Below are positions 1 to 7,417 of a DNA stretch of 9,567 nt, in pieces. This stretch comes from Bacteroidota bacterium (GTDB lineage Bacteria > Zhuqueibacterota > JdFR-76 > DREG01). The number at the start of each line of letters is the position of its first letter. Position 1 is the first letter of the stretch. The notes beneath the pieces are model-generated. The model saw only the letters and a list, made by a program, of their open reading frames with translations. It did not search any database and had not been told where the DNA came from. The stretch lies in contig JAUXJX010000038.1 of assembly GCA_030624545.1 (NCBI GenBank), forward strand, positions 1 to 9,567, given 5' to 3'. Made by a program: the position numbers and the translations under genes.

Positions 1-129
1 CAGGCATAGTGTTGCGAATGTATGCCTTGCACAGTGGAAAGTGATCTCTTTATTCACATTATTCACCCGGGTGATCCGTGAGCAATCGGCGTACCAGAAC
101 GCTCCTCATTGTTTGAGCATTCGGGGTAA

Positions 130-1551
130 TCAGCCTAGATTTTGCTGCCTGAGCCTGACAAGAAGCTTCTCGTGAATCTGATCAAAGCTTCCGTTTGACA
201 TGATTACAACCTGATCCCCTGGCTGCAATTGGGGTAGGAGCCACTCGATAATTTGTTCGACACTGTCATCATAGAAGGCTTTTTTGTTCTTCATGGCCAG
301 GTCCGCCATAATCTGCTCGCGATCCAGTCGTTCTTCCTCGCTAATTAAGCTGGCTCGGTTGATGCGTCCGATTGCGACGCCATGCGCCCGATCGAAGGCG
401 GCGGGGATTTCCTTTTGGAAAATATTACGGCGGGTCGTATTGGTACGAGGTTCAAAGACTGCCCAGATTCGTTTGGCGGGATAGCGATAGTAGATACCCT
501 CCAACGTTTCTCGCACCTCCGTCGGGTGGTGGGCGAAATCATCGTAAACTGTAATACCGTTCACTTCACCTCGAATCTCCATGCGCCTGCGAATATTCTT
601 AAATGAAGCCAACCCCTTTTGAATCTCATCCGGCTCCAAACCGAGATGGCTCATTACGATGATGGCCCCTGCAGTGTTCATCGTGTTGTGGTCGCCGGCC
701 AGGGGCACAAAAAAGTTTCCGAACATGGCGCCATCTTGATGCAAATCAAATTTCACCCCGTTAGACAGGTTTTTCAGATTGGTGATTTGCCATTTAACGT
801 CACTGCGGAAGCCGAACGTTTCCACTGGCGCGTAGCTTTTTTCTATAAGCGCTCGAATGTCGCCATCGTCGCCATTTGCCACGAGCAGGCCTGTTCGCGG
901 GATCAGGTTGATCAGTCCGCGGAAGCTGAGCAAAATATCATCAAGGTCGCGAAAGATGTCACAGTGGTCGAATTCGATGTTGTTAATAATCACAATGTCG
1001 GGCAAATAATGGACGAACTTTGACCGCTTGTCAAAGAAGGCCGAGTCGTACTCGTCTCCTTCCAGCACAAACTGTCCGCCTTTTCCCAGTTTGAATCCAT
1101 GGCCGAAATTGATGGGGATGCCCCCGATGAGAAAACTCGGATCGCGACTCGCCGATTCCAGAACCCACGCAAGCAGGGAAGTGGATGTGGTCTTGCCGTG
1201 CGTGCCGGCCACAACGATGTTTTGCTTGTCATGCAGAAAGAACCTTTTCAGCGCCTCCGGTAAAGAGACATACAGCAATTTGTTCTCGAGAGTATATTCC
1301 GCCTCGGGATTTCCACGGGAAACCGCATTGCCGATAACCACCAAATCGGGATCACCGGCGATATTCTTTTCCCGAAAACCCTCCAGAACGACAATACCGT
1401 TCTCAGCCAAGAAGGTGCTCATGGGCGGATAGATATTTTCATCCGAACCACCGACCTCATAGCCTATTGCCTTCATCTTAACCGCCAGATTTGCCATGGC
1501 GGATCCACAAATTCCAATGAAATAAACGCTCTTGATTTCTTTGTTAAGCAT
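130..1551 (-). CDS. mpl: UDP-N-acetylmuramate:L-alanyl-gamma-D-glutamyl-meso-diaminopimelate ligase (murein recycling)
   Basis: This cytoplasmic Mur-family ligase joins the tripeptide L-Ala-D-Glu-meso-DAP, recovered from old cell wall, to UDP-MurNAc using ATP, bypassing MurC, MurD and MurE. Visible along the 473-residue product are an N-terminal nucleotide-fold glycine motif (GICGSAMANLA, about residues 14-24), the ATP P-loop GTHGKTTS (116-123), the acidic EGDEYDSAFFDKRSKF block (164-179) typical of Mpl rather than MurC, GDHNTMN (286-292), DDFAHHPTE (337-345) and a C-terminal MSNGSF (451-456). Length and motif order match full-length Mpl. The start at 1551 is chosen because GAGGA (1555-1559, minus strand) sits just before it. 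An in-frame ATG at 1566 would add five residues but has no ribosome site. It stands alone, divergent from the OmpA-fusion gene. Its presence implies DAP-type peptidoglycan and recycling. The main alternative, MurC, is disfavoured by the EGDEYDSAFFDKRSKF block. Confidence 0.95.
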   Translation of the reverse strand: MLNKEIKSVYFIGICGSAMANLAVKMKAIGYEVGGSDENIYPPMSTFLAENGIVVLEGFREKNIAGDPDLVVIGNAVSRGNPEAEYTLENKLLYVSLPEALKRFFLHDKQNIVVAGTHGKTTSTSLLAWVLESASRDPSFLIGGIPINFGHGFKLGKGGQFVLEGDEYDSAFFDKRSKFVHYLPDIVIINNIEFDHCDIFRDLDDILLSFRGLINLIPRTGLLVANGDDGDIRALIEKSYAPVETFGFRSDVKWQITNLKNLSNGVKFDLHQDGAMFGNFFVPLAGDHNTMNTAGAIIVMSHLGLEPDEIQKGLASFKNIRRRMEIRGEVNGITVYDDFAHHPTEVRETLEGIYYRYPAKRIWAVFEPRTNTTRRNIFQKEIPAAFDRAHGVAIGRINRASLISEEERLDREQIMADLAMKNKKAFYDDSVEQIIEWLLPQLQPGDQVVIMSNGSFDQIHEKLLVRLRQQNLG

Positions 1552-1587
1552 TTTTCCTCGCACCAATGGAGTTGCTGGGAACGCTTC

Positions 1588-1616
1588 AATATAAAGATGC
1601 GAGCTGCGCCCGTCCA
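1588..1616 (-). promoter_or_regulatory. Candidate sigma-70-type promoter for mpl
   Basis: On the minus strand a -10 box TATATT (1588-1593, five of six consensus bases) lies 17 bases from a -35 box TGGACG (1611-1616, four of six). Transcription would start near 1581, about 30 bases before the ATG at 1551. Spacing and position are good; the match is by eye only. Confidence 0.45.
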
Positions 1617-1793
1617 GACTTTTTTGCTCAAATCAGGCAGCGGTGAAAAGCTGGCTCTGTCTCCACATGAAACGAATGTTTTGCCGGCAGGCAGTGAAGC
1701 GGCCTCATTTCTGCTGTTTTGTGCTTAATTCATCCTTCTTAAGAGTGGCATGGATTTAGCATTTAGGAGGCTCGAAGGCAAAAAAACTCAAAT

Positions 1794-1810
1794 AAGGAGA
1801 TTTGATGTGA
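1794..1810 (+). promoter_or_regulatory. Start-stop mini-ORF (ATG TGA) with strong ribosome site upstream of the OmpA-fusion gene
   Basis: AAGGAG at 1794-1799 is followed after five bases by ATG and immediately by TGA (1805-1810), 17 bases ahead of the true start at 1828. A third AGGAGG-like site lies at 1765-1770. The arrangement is seen directly. Start-stop elements can stall or reload ribosomes and tune the next gene, but whether this one is used is inference. Confidence 0.35.
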
Positions 1811-1815
1811 GACAT

Positions 1816-1821
1816 AGGAGG
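1816..1821 (+). promoter_or_regulatory. Ribosome binding site deciding the start of the OmpA-fusion gene
   Basis: A perfect AGGAGG is placed six bases before the ATG at 1828, the codon that also opens a clean signal peptide. This rules against the in-frame ATG at 1750, which would place 26 charged residues in front of the signal sequence. Confidence 0.8.
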
Positions 1822-1827
1822 ATTGTC

Positions 1828-3312
1828 ATGAAAGGCGTTTCCCGCAAGCTATTCACCATAATGTTCACCTTTTTCATTCCCGTTGCATCCACAGCCCAGC
1901 TCGTGCCAAAGTCCTTAGAAGGAGGTGCTGGAGTTTTCTTCACTCAATCGCCGCAGCTCTCCGAGCAGGGGAAACTGGGCATTAGATTTTCCGGGCTTTA
2001 TCATTCCAAAAGCCCAACGAACCTTGGCCCCAATATGAATCTGATGAGAGTTGCAATCACCGGGGACTTCGCCTTGACCAATCGTATCGAGTTGTACAGT
2101 TGGGTGTCCGGTTTTGCTCAAGATATGTCGAAAAAGCCATCTTCTTTCCGCAAAAAAGACGCCGGGTTGGGCATCGGCAAACTCGGGCTTAAGTTCGCCT
2201 TGCCGGCCGTTGTTAGCGGCAAGATTTCCCAGGGGATAAAATTAGGTATAATGACTCCGGCAGGAGCCCTTGCCACGGATGCTCCCAACTATCCTGTGGA
2301 CGCAGATGCCTACGCCCTGGAAACATCCTACCTGGCCTCTTTGCCAATTTTGTATAATTTGACGGGTCTCATCAATGTAGGATATTCACATTCCGATCTT
2401 TCAGGCAAATGGGACATGGACAACCAGATTATCGCGTCTCTGGCGCTAAAGTGGCGATACAACAAAAAGTTGAACATCCTGACGAATATTTACACTGGAA
2501 CCCTATTGGATGCGAAAGTCGATCTGTTTCAGGATTATCTAAACTTAGCCGCCGGCGTCCACTATTCATTGTCTCCAAAGCTTGGGGTCGAATTCGGATT
2601 TATTGGGTCCATCAAAGACTTGCGCAAATCAATCCGGGCTGAAAATGAAGCAAACTGGCGGCTGCGGTTAGGGGTTAGCTTTTCATTCGATACCTTTATT
2701 CCTGACGTTGATCGTGATGGAATTGATGATCGCAGGGATCTCGATCCCCATACTCCGCCTGGATGGGCCGTTGACGCTATGGGGGTGCCTCTTGATTCAG
2801 ACCAGGACGGCGTTGCGGATGCCATCGATCGGGAGGTGCTGTCTCTACCCGGGGCCGAAGTTGACGCTTTCGGAATTGCTAAGGATTCTGACTCTGACAG
2901 CGTCCCGGACGGATTAGATGTTGAACCCAATACCGCGGCAAATTCTGTGCTGGACATTCGTGGCCGCCGAATTCACGCCGAGACCTACTTCGGCTTTGGC
3001 AGCGTAGACGTTCAGTCGGACTTTCGAAAGTACCTGGATCAGCTTGGCGAGTTTCTTGAGGACAACACCGGAGCGCAACTCGAAATAGTAGGGTATGCAG
3101 ATGACATGGAGGAGGCAGGACTGGATTCAGATATTGGCGTTAGCCGTGCCAGGTCAGTGCGCGATTTACTGAGGCACTATAAGATCACGGTAGACCGCCT
3201 TAAATGCACTGGATATGGAAAATATGCGAACCTGACAGAAACCCCGGTTGACGGCTCGTCTCATCAACCCCTAAATCGCAAAGTAGAATTACGGATCATC
3301 AAGACGCTGTAA
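1828..3312 (+). CDS. Outer-membrane beta-barrel protein with thrombospondin type 3-like repeats and C-terminal OmpA peptidoglycan-binding domain
   Basis: The 494-residue product probably anchors the outer membrane to the wall. It begins with a signal peptide (basic MKGVSRK, hydrophobic stretch, cleavage after about STAQ, residue 24). Next come about 265 residues of alternating, glycine- and aromatic-rich strands that look like a small beta-barrel. An Asp-rich calcium-binding-type linker of the thrombospondin type 3 kind (DVDRDGIDDRRDLDP from residue 293, then two 30-residue units at 315-344 and 345-374) follows. The OmpA-like domain (about 384-494) ends in NRKVELRI; Asp425 and Arg440 have the same 15-residue spacing as the diaminopimelate-contacting Asp271 and Arg286 of E. 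coli OmpA. The barrel family is not recognised. The gene is monocistronic, divergent from mpl, and ends at a hairpin terminator. Domain assignment of the C-terminal half is firm; calling the N-terminal half a membrane barrel rather than a soluble beta domain is inference. Confidence 0.88.
   Translation: MKGVSRKLFTIMFTFFIPVASTAQLVPKSLEGGAGVFFTQSPQLSEQGKLGIRFSGLYHSKSPTNLGPNMNLMRVAITGDFALTNRIELYSWVSGFAQDMSKKPSSFRKKDAGLGIGKLGLKFALPAVVSGKISQGIKLGIMTPAGALATDAPNYPVDADAYALETSYLASLPILYNLTGLINVGYSHSDLSGKWDMDNQIIASLALKWRYNKKLNILTNIYTGTLLDAKVDLFQDYLNLAAGVHYSLSPKLGVEFGFIGSIKDLRKSIRAENEANWRLRLGVSFSFDTFIPDVDRDGIDDRRDLDPHTPPGWAVDAMGVPLDSDQDGVADAIDREVLSLPGAEVDAFGIAKDSDSDSVPDGLDVEPNTAANSVLDIRGRRIHAETYFGFGSVDVQSDFRKYLDQLGEFLEDNTGAQLEIVGYADDMEEAGLDSDIGVSRARSVRDLLRHYKITVDRLKCTGYGKYANLTETPVDGSSHQPLNRKVELRIIKTL
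2770..2949 (+). repeat. Two tandem 90-base (30-residue) acidic repeats inside the OmpA-fusion gene
   Basis: Residues 315-344 and 345-374 align without gaps: both start VDA, then have GVPLDSDQDG or GIAKDSDSDS, and an Asp near unit position 20; a third truncated start (LDIRGR) follows at 375-380. Regular Asp at every second residue is the calcium-binding pattern of thrombospondin type 3 repeats. Base identity between the units is only partial, so the duplication is old or kept by protein selection. Confidence 0.7.
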
Positions 3313-3411
3313 CTATTTGAAAATCGTTTGGAAAGGAAAATACAGAGGAGGTGATGAACTTCTATAGAACTTATCTTTAATCAATCCTCAAAACTTCGTT
3401 TCAACAAGAAA

Positions 3412-3455
3412 ACGGCGGCTAAAACCAGAGATGGGGAACAGGTTACGGCCGCCGT
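3412..3455. terminator. Bidirectional hairpin terminator between convergent genes
   Basis: ACGGCGGC (3412-3419) pairs perfectly with GCCGCCGT (3448-3455), and AACC (3423-3426) pairs with GGTT (3441-3444) inside it, leaving a 14-base loop. Read on the plus strand the stem is followed by CTTTA; on the minus strand by TTTTC. It sits about 100 bases after the OmpA-fusion stop and 25 bases beyond the STAS gene stop, so it can serve both. Confidence 0.7.
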
Positions 3456-3480
3456 CTTTATATTCAATAAATTCTGCGTA

Positions 3481-3822
3481 TCAGGCTTTGTAACTGGCTA
3501 CAGCCCTGTCTACGGTTTCATAGGTATTGAAAATCGTCATTAATTTAGTAATCATAAAAAGATTTTTGATTTTTTCTGTTGCTCCTGAAATCTTCAATTG
3601 CCCATCCGAGTTCTTCAGTGAGCTCATGCAGGCCATCAAAGCCCCAAGGCCGGAACTGTTCATCCACTTCACCTTGCTAAGGTCGATTACCACATTTGTC
3701 ACCTTATCGCCGATAAGGCTCTTAACTTTTTCGTGAACTTCCATAGTATCCGGACCACCCATCATATTTCCCTTGAGATGTAGAATAGCGATGTTGTCAC
3801 GGATTTCTTCTTTTATCGTCAT
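3481..3822 (-). CDS. STAS-domain anti-sigma factor antagonist (RsbV/SpoIIAA type)
   Basis: A 113-residue single-domain protein of the partner-switching type: when unphosphorylated, such proteins bind the RsbW-like kinase and release the sigma factor or other client it holds. Seen here are the STAS core (VTNVVIDLSKV, 41-51), the phosphoacceptor loop NSSGLGALM (55-63) with Ser57 in the position of SpoIIAA Ser58, and a C-terminal helix (TYETVDRAVASYK). The residue two before the acceptor Ser is Asn (55) rather than the Asp of B. subtilis SpoIIAA. The ATG at 3822 is chosen because GGGAGGAGG lies about eight bases upstream; a TTG at 3840 would put that site inside the gene. The likely cognate kinase is the next gene upstream, 130 bases away. 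A possible promoter lies in that gap. Whether the client is a sigma factor cannot be told from this window. Confidence 0.9.
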   Translation of the reverse strand: MTIKEEIRDNIAILHLKGNMMGGPDTMEVHEKVKSLIGDKVTNVVIDLSKVKWMNSSGLGALMACMSSLKNSDGQLKISGATEKIKNLFMITKLMTIFNTYETVDRAVASYKA

Positions 3823-3891
3823 TGAGATACCTCCTCCCAATTGGTTGACATATACCTGAGATCAAGCAAGAAGCCTGGCATTTTTGTTTCG

Positions 3892-3920
3892 AATGTAAAG
3901 ATTCTGGCTACCACTTGCAA
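3892..3920 (-). promoter_or_regulatory. Candidate promoter for the STAS gene
   Basis: Minus strand TTGCAA (3915-3920) and TACATT (3892-3897) are 17 bases apart, each four of six consensus bases, about 70 bases before the ATG. It would let the antagonist be made in excess over the upstream kinase. The boxes are weak and read by eye. Confidence 0.3.
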
Positions 3921-3952
3921 TTACTTTTTCGACGCAAATGAAGGTAAATAGA

Positions 3953-4369
3953 CTATTTCCGCCTGGGAAGTCGTTTTACCATGGTTACGACCGTACCGTT
4001 CTCTGAAAAAGAATAATTAACGGAATCCAGAAGGGAATTTAGGATAAAGATGCCTCGTCCGCTCTCTTTTAAAAGGTTATTCGGCAGCAGCGGATTGTCA
4101 ATCCCTCCCGGATCGAATCCCGGGCCTTCATCAGTGACTTGTGTGATCATACTATCGTTCTCGGCGAATATTTCGATAGTTACTTTCTTATTGTCATCTT
4201 CTTTGTTGGCGTGGATGATGGCATTACTGATTGCTTCGGTGATGGCAATTACGATACTGTCCACATCCGTATCATTGAACTTCATTTTCTTTGCAGCTTT
4301 TTCAATGAATTCGGCCGCTTGTTCAATCTTTTCGATCTTACTGGGGATGACGAGCTTTTCAGACGACAT
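3953..4369 (-). CDS. Anti-sigma regulatory factor, serine kinase of the RsbW/SpoIIAB (HATPase_c_2) type
   Basis: The 138-residue product is a stand-alone GHKL ATPase domain. Family members bind a sigma factor or other client and also phosphorylate a STAS antagonist with ATP in the cytoplasm. The three ATP motifs are intact: N box EAISNAIIHAN (45-55, with catalytic-type Glu45 and Mg-binding Asn49), G1 box DEGPGFDP (80-87), and G2 box SGRGIFIL (103-110). Length matches family members (about 135-160). The ATG at 4369 has only a weak purine stretch upstream (GGCAG), so translation may be modest. The STAS gene follows on the same strand, giving kinase-then-antagonist order. No sigma factor gene or PP2C phosphatase is in the window, so the client is unknown. 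It could regulate something other than a sigma factor, as is common outside Firmicutes. Confidence 0.9.
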   Translation of the reverse strand: MSSEKLVIPSKIEKIEQAAEFIEKAAKKMKFNDTDVDSIVIAITEAISNAIIHANKEDDNKKVTIEIFAENDSMITQVTDEGPGFDPGGIDNPLLPNNLLKESGRGIFILNSLLDSVNYSFSENGTVVTMVKRLPRRK

Positions 4370-4549
4370 TTAGCTGCCGGTATTTTGACAAAAGATGGAG
4401 TTACAGGATCTATATTCCCGGGCGATTTCCGCCTTTCATTGATCTTCCCTGGCTATGGCACAAAATCATTAGCTCTGGTTTTGACGATTTGAGTAATATA
4501 ACCATCCTCAATTGGATACGCAAGGCTTAGTTGCCAAAAAATTCCCGCG

Positions 4550-6400
4550 TTAGAATTGCCAATGGGCGTTTAGGTCCACCTGGTTTACGGCATAAGACTG
4601 ACCGGAAGGCGTGGAGATGCGCAGTCGCGAGATAGACACAGAGGCCTGCCTTTTCCTTCCCGAAGGCAAAGACAATCGCACCTGGGGGCCATAACTCAAA
4701 AAGTCTTTCTGTTTTTCTTTGATCAAATTGCCGAGAGACGACGGTTTGAATCGCCACTCGCGGCGAAGGTATCCCGTAACGCCTATGTGGGCCATTAGAT
4801 TGTCGATGATAGGATATTGACATCCAAAAGTGAGGTAGTGATTTCTTCGATTTAGGAGAAGTTGTTCTGAAAAGGTTCTCCAAAACAGCTGCCCATTCTC
4901 TTCGAGCTCCATGCGGTGGAAAAGTCGGAATTGAAAATTGTGTTGGCTGCCAATCCGAATGGAATCGATGATGGTAAATTTTCGATAAACAAAGCTTCTG
5001 ATTCGAAATTGGAGATCCTCGAAATCAAACGTCGTATAGTTGGCCTGGACTTCGGCTCGTTGGAACCAGGTAAGCCCGGGGTTTGGCCGAAATCGCAGGT
5101 ATGTCCCCAATTGAATAATTCGATTCCAGTTGTTGTTGGCGCTGCGGTCCGAAAACAGGTAAACCAGATGATGCAGATAGGCCCTGGATTCCACACCGAT
5201 TTCCAACGAAGGTGAAAATCTTCTCTCGTAGCCGAGAAGTATGCTGGATCGAAATTCATCACGGTCATCGAAGTTGTTGCTGTCGGGAGTATCGTAACGG
5301 AAGCGAGAAATAGTGATTCTGGTTGTCAGTGAATCTTTTGACGATGGCGCCCAATGAAGATACGCTTGGCCGGCAAAGGTCCGGCTGCGGTTGTCCGGAA
5401 TCCCTATACTGCCGATGAATGGACTGGGTGTGATCGAGATGGAGCTGGAATAAGATTGATCATGGCTTGAATAGCGCATACCAATCCCGGTGCGGGTACC
5501 GCCCAGGCGAAACCGCAGCAGACTTTCCCATTCTGTCCCCCTGTCCTCTCTTTCTCGCCGTCCCGATGACGTCTGCTCGACAACCTGGTTTACGCTGCTC
5601 GATCGGCTGTAAACACGGGTCGATAGATTCCAAAGAATACTCGGGCTGATCTGGTAACTCAACCAATTCGTCAGATTTGTTTCTCTTTCGATCCGGGTTT
5701 CCAGATCGCCTGTTTCGGATATGAAATACGTCTTTTTGCGATAGCCGATTTGAACGTTTAGCGAATCAGATGTGTTCGTGTAGAACTGTCGGCTGAGTCT
5801 GTAGTTGAATAAGAAGTCGCGGTTTCTTCGGCCTCGAAAATTATCCCCCTGAAAATCTACCATTAACTGATTGCTGTATTCCTCCACTTCGAATGGCAGG
5901 GAAGCCGATTGAATCTGGTAGAACAGACCATTGCTGGTACGGTCATAGCGTCTGTCCGATTTCCAGCCCAGATAGTTCCTGATTTCCAGTTTCCTTGTGG
6001 GCGAAGCTATCCAACCAGCGGCAAAGAGATGGGTGCTGAAATCGTTCAAAAAGCCCGTTTGCCGGTCCGCAAAAATCTTTGAGCGGACGAGGGAACCTAC
6101 GCGAATCCACGGCGTGAGGTCATAAAGATAATTCAGTGTGAACAGGTGATCGTCCTTCCACTTATCAGACGATATGGAGGACTGCAGGAGATCAGCGTTA
6201 TAGATTTCCGATAAGACTAGTTGATGCTTATTCTTTAGTGGGATTACCCGAAGAAACCGTGTGCGCCATAAATAACTGTTGAAATCCTGCCTAAAATTAA
6301 GTTGCAGCACATTTGTGGTTTGGGTTTTCCCTGGATCTGACAGAATGAGAGGAATGAATAAAGATAAAAGAATGATATTCCTGGGCCTCGGGAAAAGCAT
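4550..6400 (-). CDS. Unrecognised secreted protein, probable outer-membrane beta-barrel (616 residues)
   Basis: I do not recognise the family. The product starts with a signal peptide-like segment (basic MLFPRPRN, then a hydrophobic stretch IILLSLFIPLIL, cleavage probably within residues 21-28) and has no lipobox Cys. The rest is rich in Arg, Ser, Tyr, Phe and Trp, with many short alternating amphipathic strands (for example residues ending LRFRLGG, ITISRFRYD, VRLSLP), no transmembrane helix, and a final NAHWQF: a terminal Phe preceded by aromatic residues is the usual outer-membrane insertion signal. Length would suit a barrel of roughly 20 or more strands. The start at 6400 has no clear ribosome site, but an in-frame TGA lies five codons upstream and no other ATG precedes the signal peptide. 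It is 177 bases or so after the DUF502 gene and 180 before the anti-sigma kinase gene, so operon membership is uncertain. Function unknown; channel, export or cell-surface roles are all possible. Confidence 0.75.
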   Translation of the reverse strand: MLFPRPRNIILLSLFIPLILSDPGKTQTTNVLQLNFRQDFNSYLWRTRFLRVIPLKNKHQLVLSEIYNADLLQSSISSDKWKDDHLFTLNYLYDLTPWIRVGSLVRSKIFADRQTGFLNDFSTHLFAAGWIASPTRKLEIRNYLGWKSDRRYDRTSNGLFYQIQSASLPFEVEEYSNQLMVDFQGDNFRGRRNRDFLFNYRLSRQFYTNTSDSLNVQIGYRKKTYFISETGDLETRIERETNLTNWLSYQISPSILWNLSTRVYSRSSSVNQVVEQTSSGRREREDRGTEWESLLRFRLGGTRTGIGMRYSSHDQSYSSSISITPSPFIGSIGIPDNRSRTFAGQAYLHWAPSSKDSLTTRITISRFRYDTPDSNNFDDRDEFRSSILLGYERRFSPSLEIGVESRAYLHHLVYLFSDRSANNNWNRIIQLGTYLRFRPNPGLTWFQRAEVQANYTTFDFEDLQFRIRSFVYRKFTIIDSIRIGSQHNFQFRLFHRMELEENGQLFWRTFSEQLLLNRRNHYLTFGCQYPIIDNLMAHIGVTGYLRREWRFKPSSLGNLIKEKQKDFLSYGPQVRLSLPSGRKRQASVSISRLRISTPSGQSYAVNQVDLNAHWQF

Positions 6401-6577
6401 GCTGTATGAAATTCAATTTGGACAAATGGAGGGAAGCGCCACGCAAGTTCGAAGACTAATGCCAAATGGTCGAAGGCAAATGAGATTCTGGCTGGTCATA
6501 TGTGGTTTGCAAGCAGTAGTGATTTGATCTTCTCTAAGGTCTGTTCGGCAGCAGAATGAGGATGATCCTGAAGCCGA

Positions 6578-7327
6578 TCAGGTTTCGGAAGTGCTCGAGT
6601 CGGCATGCTCTGCCTTCTTTCGCTTCTTAAGCCGTTTCTTCCTGAGTGGCAATAAGTCTTCCAGTGAGATCTCCTTCTCTGAGAAAGGGCTGGGCGTAAT
6701 TGCGCCGCCGGAGATAATCAGTTTGAGGGCCTCTTCAACTCGCATTGAAAGTATTGTGGCGTCTTTTTTGGGAACAAAAAGAAGATAGCCGGAAGTTGGA
6801 TTTGGGGTGGTTGGTAGAAAGATACTGTACACATCCTCTTCAAGAATGTCCTGAATTTCACCGCGGGTATCTTGCGTCATAAAACCAATAGAGTACATAC
6901 CGCGCCGGGGATATTCGAAGAGAACGACATGCTTAAAAACCTCGCGCTTCTCTGCAAAGAGGGCCTTGAAGATTTGACTAATAGCAATATATATCTTGCT
7001 GATGAAAGGAATCCTGGTAAGGAACCATTCTCCGATTCGAAACAGTTTTCTCCCGATCAAAATCTTGGTAAACATGCCAACCAGAACGGTGAGGATGAGC
7101 ATAACAACGATGCCAAGACCCGGAATCTTACTTTCATAAGCAGGAAGCCCTAGCAACGTGGTAATGTTGTTGAAACCGCCAAGAAGGATTCCATCGAGGC
7201 CGATGAATAGATTCCAGAAGATATAAATCGTAAGCGCAAGAGGGGTGATGACCAAAATTCCGGCGATGAGATAGGCGCGCAAATTCCGAATCATCTTTAC
7301 TTGTCTAATTTGAGTGAAAGGGTTCAT
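6578..7327 (-). CDS. DUF502 family inner-membrane protein
   Basis: A 249-residue protein of the DUF502 family, whose biochemical role is not established. It has two transmembrane helices (about residues 19-41, LIAGILVITPLALTIYIFW region, and 71-91, GLGIVVMLILTVLVG region), an amphipathic stretch after the second, and the family signature TTPNPTSGYLLFVP (173-186) followed by the SGG motif (206-208) in a soluble C-terminal domain. An unusual strongly basic tail (RKKRLKKRKK, about 229-238) precedes an acidic, Ser/Thr-rich end. Three starts are possible: TTG 7363, ATG 7327 and ATG 7294. None has a strong ribosome site. ATG 7294 (MIRNLRAYLIAG) best resembles family N-termini; 7327 is reported as the longer ATG choice. 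It follows ftsB by about 210 bases on the same strand. Confidence 0.88.
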   Translation of the reverse strand: MNPFTQIRQVKMIRNLRAYLIAGILVITPLALTIYIFWNLFIGLDGILLGGFNNITTLLGLPAYESKIPGLGIVVMLILTVLVGMFTKILIGRKLFRIGEWFLTRIPFISKIYIAISQIFKALFAEKREVFKHVVLFEYPRRGMYSIGFMTQDTRGEIQDILEEDVYSIFLPTTPNPTSGYLLFVPKKDATILSMRVEEALKLIISGGAITPSPFSEKEISLEDLLPLRKKRLKKRKKAEHADSSTSET

Positions 7328-7417
7328 GCGGATTGTGCCTATTTTATGCGTGGAATCTCGCAATTAATTTATCAAGCACAGGTTGGAAAATCCAATAAAG
7401 ATAAGATTGCCCTTCGC

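Noticed and set aside
97..122. Hairpin eight bases after the mpl stop (GAATGCTC/GAGCGTTC on the minus strand)
   Set aside because: Eight pairs including a T-G pair, but no T run follows, so I do not call it an intrinsic terminator.
619..1023. Long plus-strand frame of 134 codons opposite mpl
   Set aside because: It is fully antisense to a strongly conserved part of mpl (ATP and substrate domains) and has no domain or ribosome site; an antisense shadow.
3845..3850. Consensus TTGACA on the plus strand in the kinase-STAS gap
   Set aside because: No -10 box at 15-19 bases and no plus-strand gene to serve; most likely chance.
4536..4557. Possible terminator at the end of the barrel gene (AATTC/GAATT stem then six T on the minus strand)
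   Set aside because: Only five AT-rich pairs, and the stem overlaps the stop codon; too weak to call, though the T run is suggestive.
6244..6465. Minus-strand 73-codon frame with hydrophobic stretches overlapping the barrel gene start
   Set aside because: It overlaps the signal peptide coding part in another frame, and its hydrophobic look comes from that same sequence.
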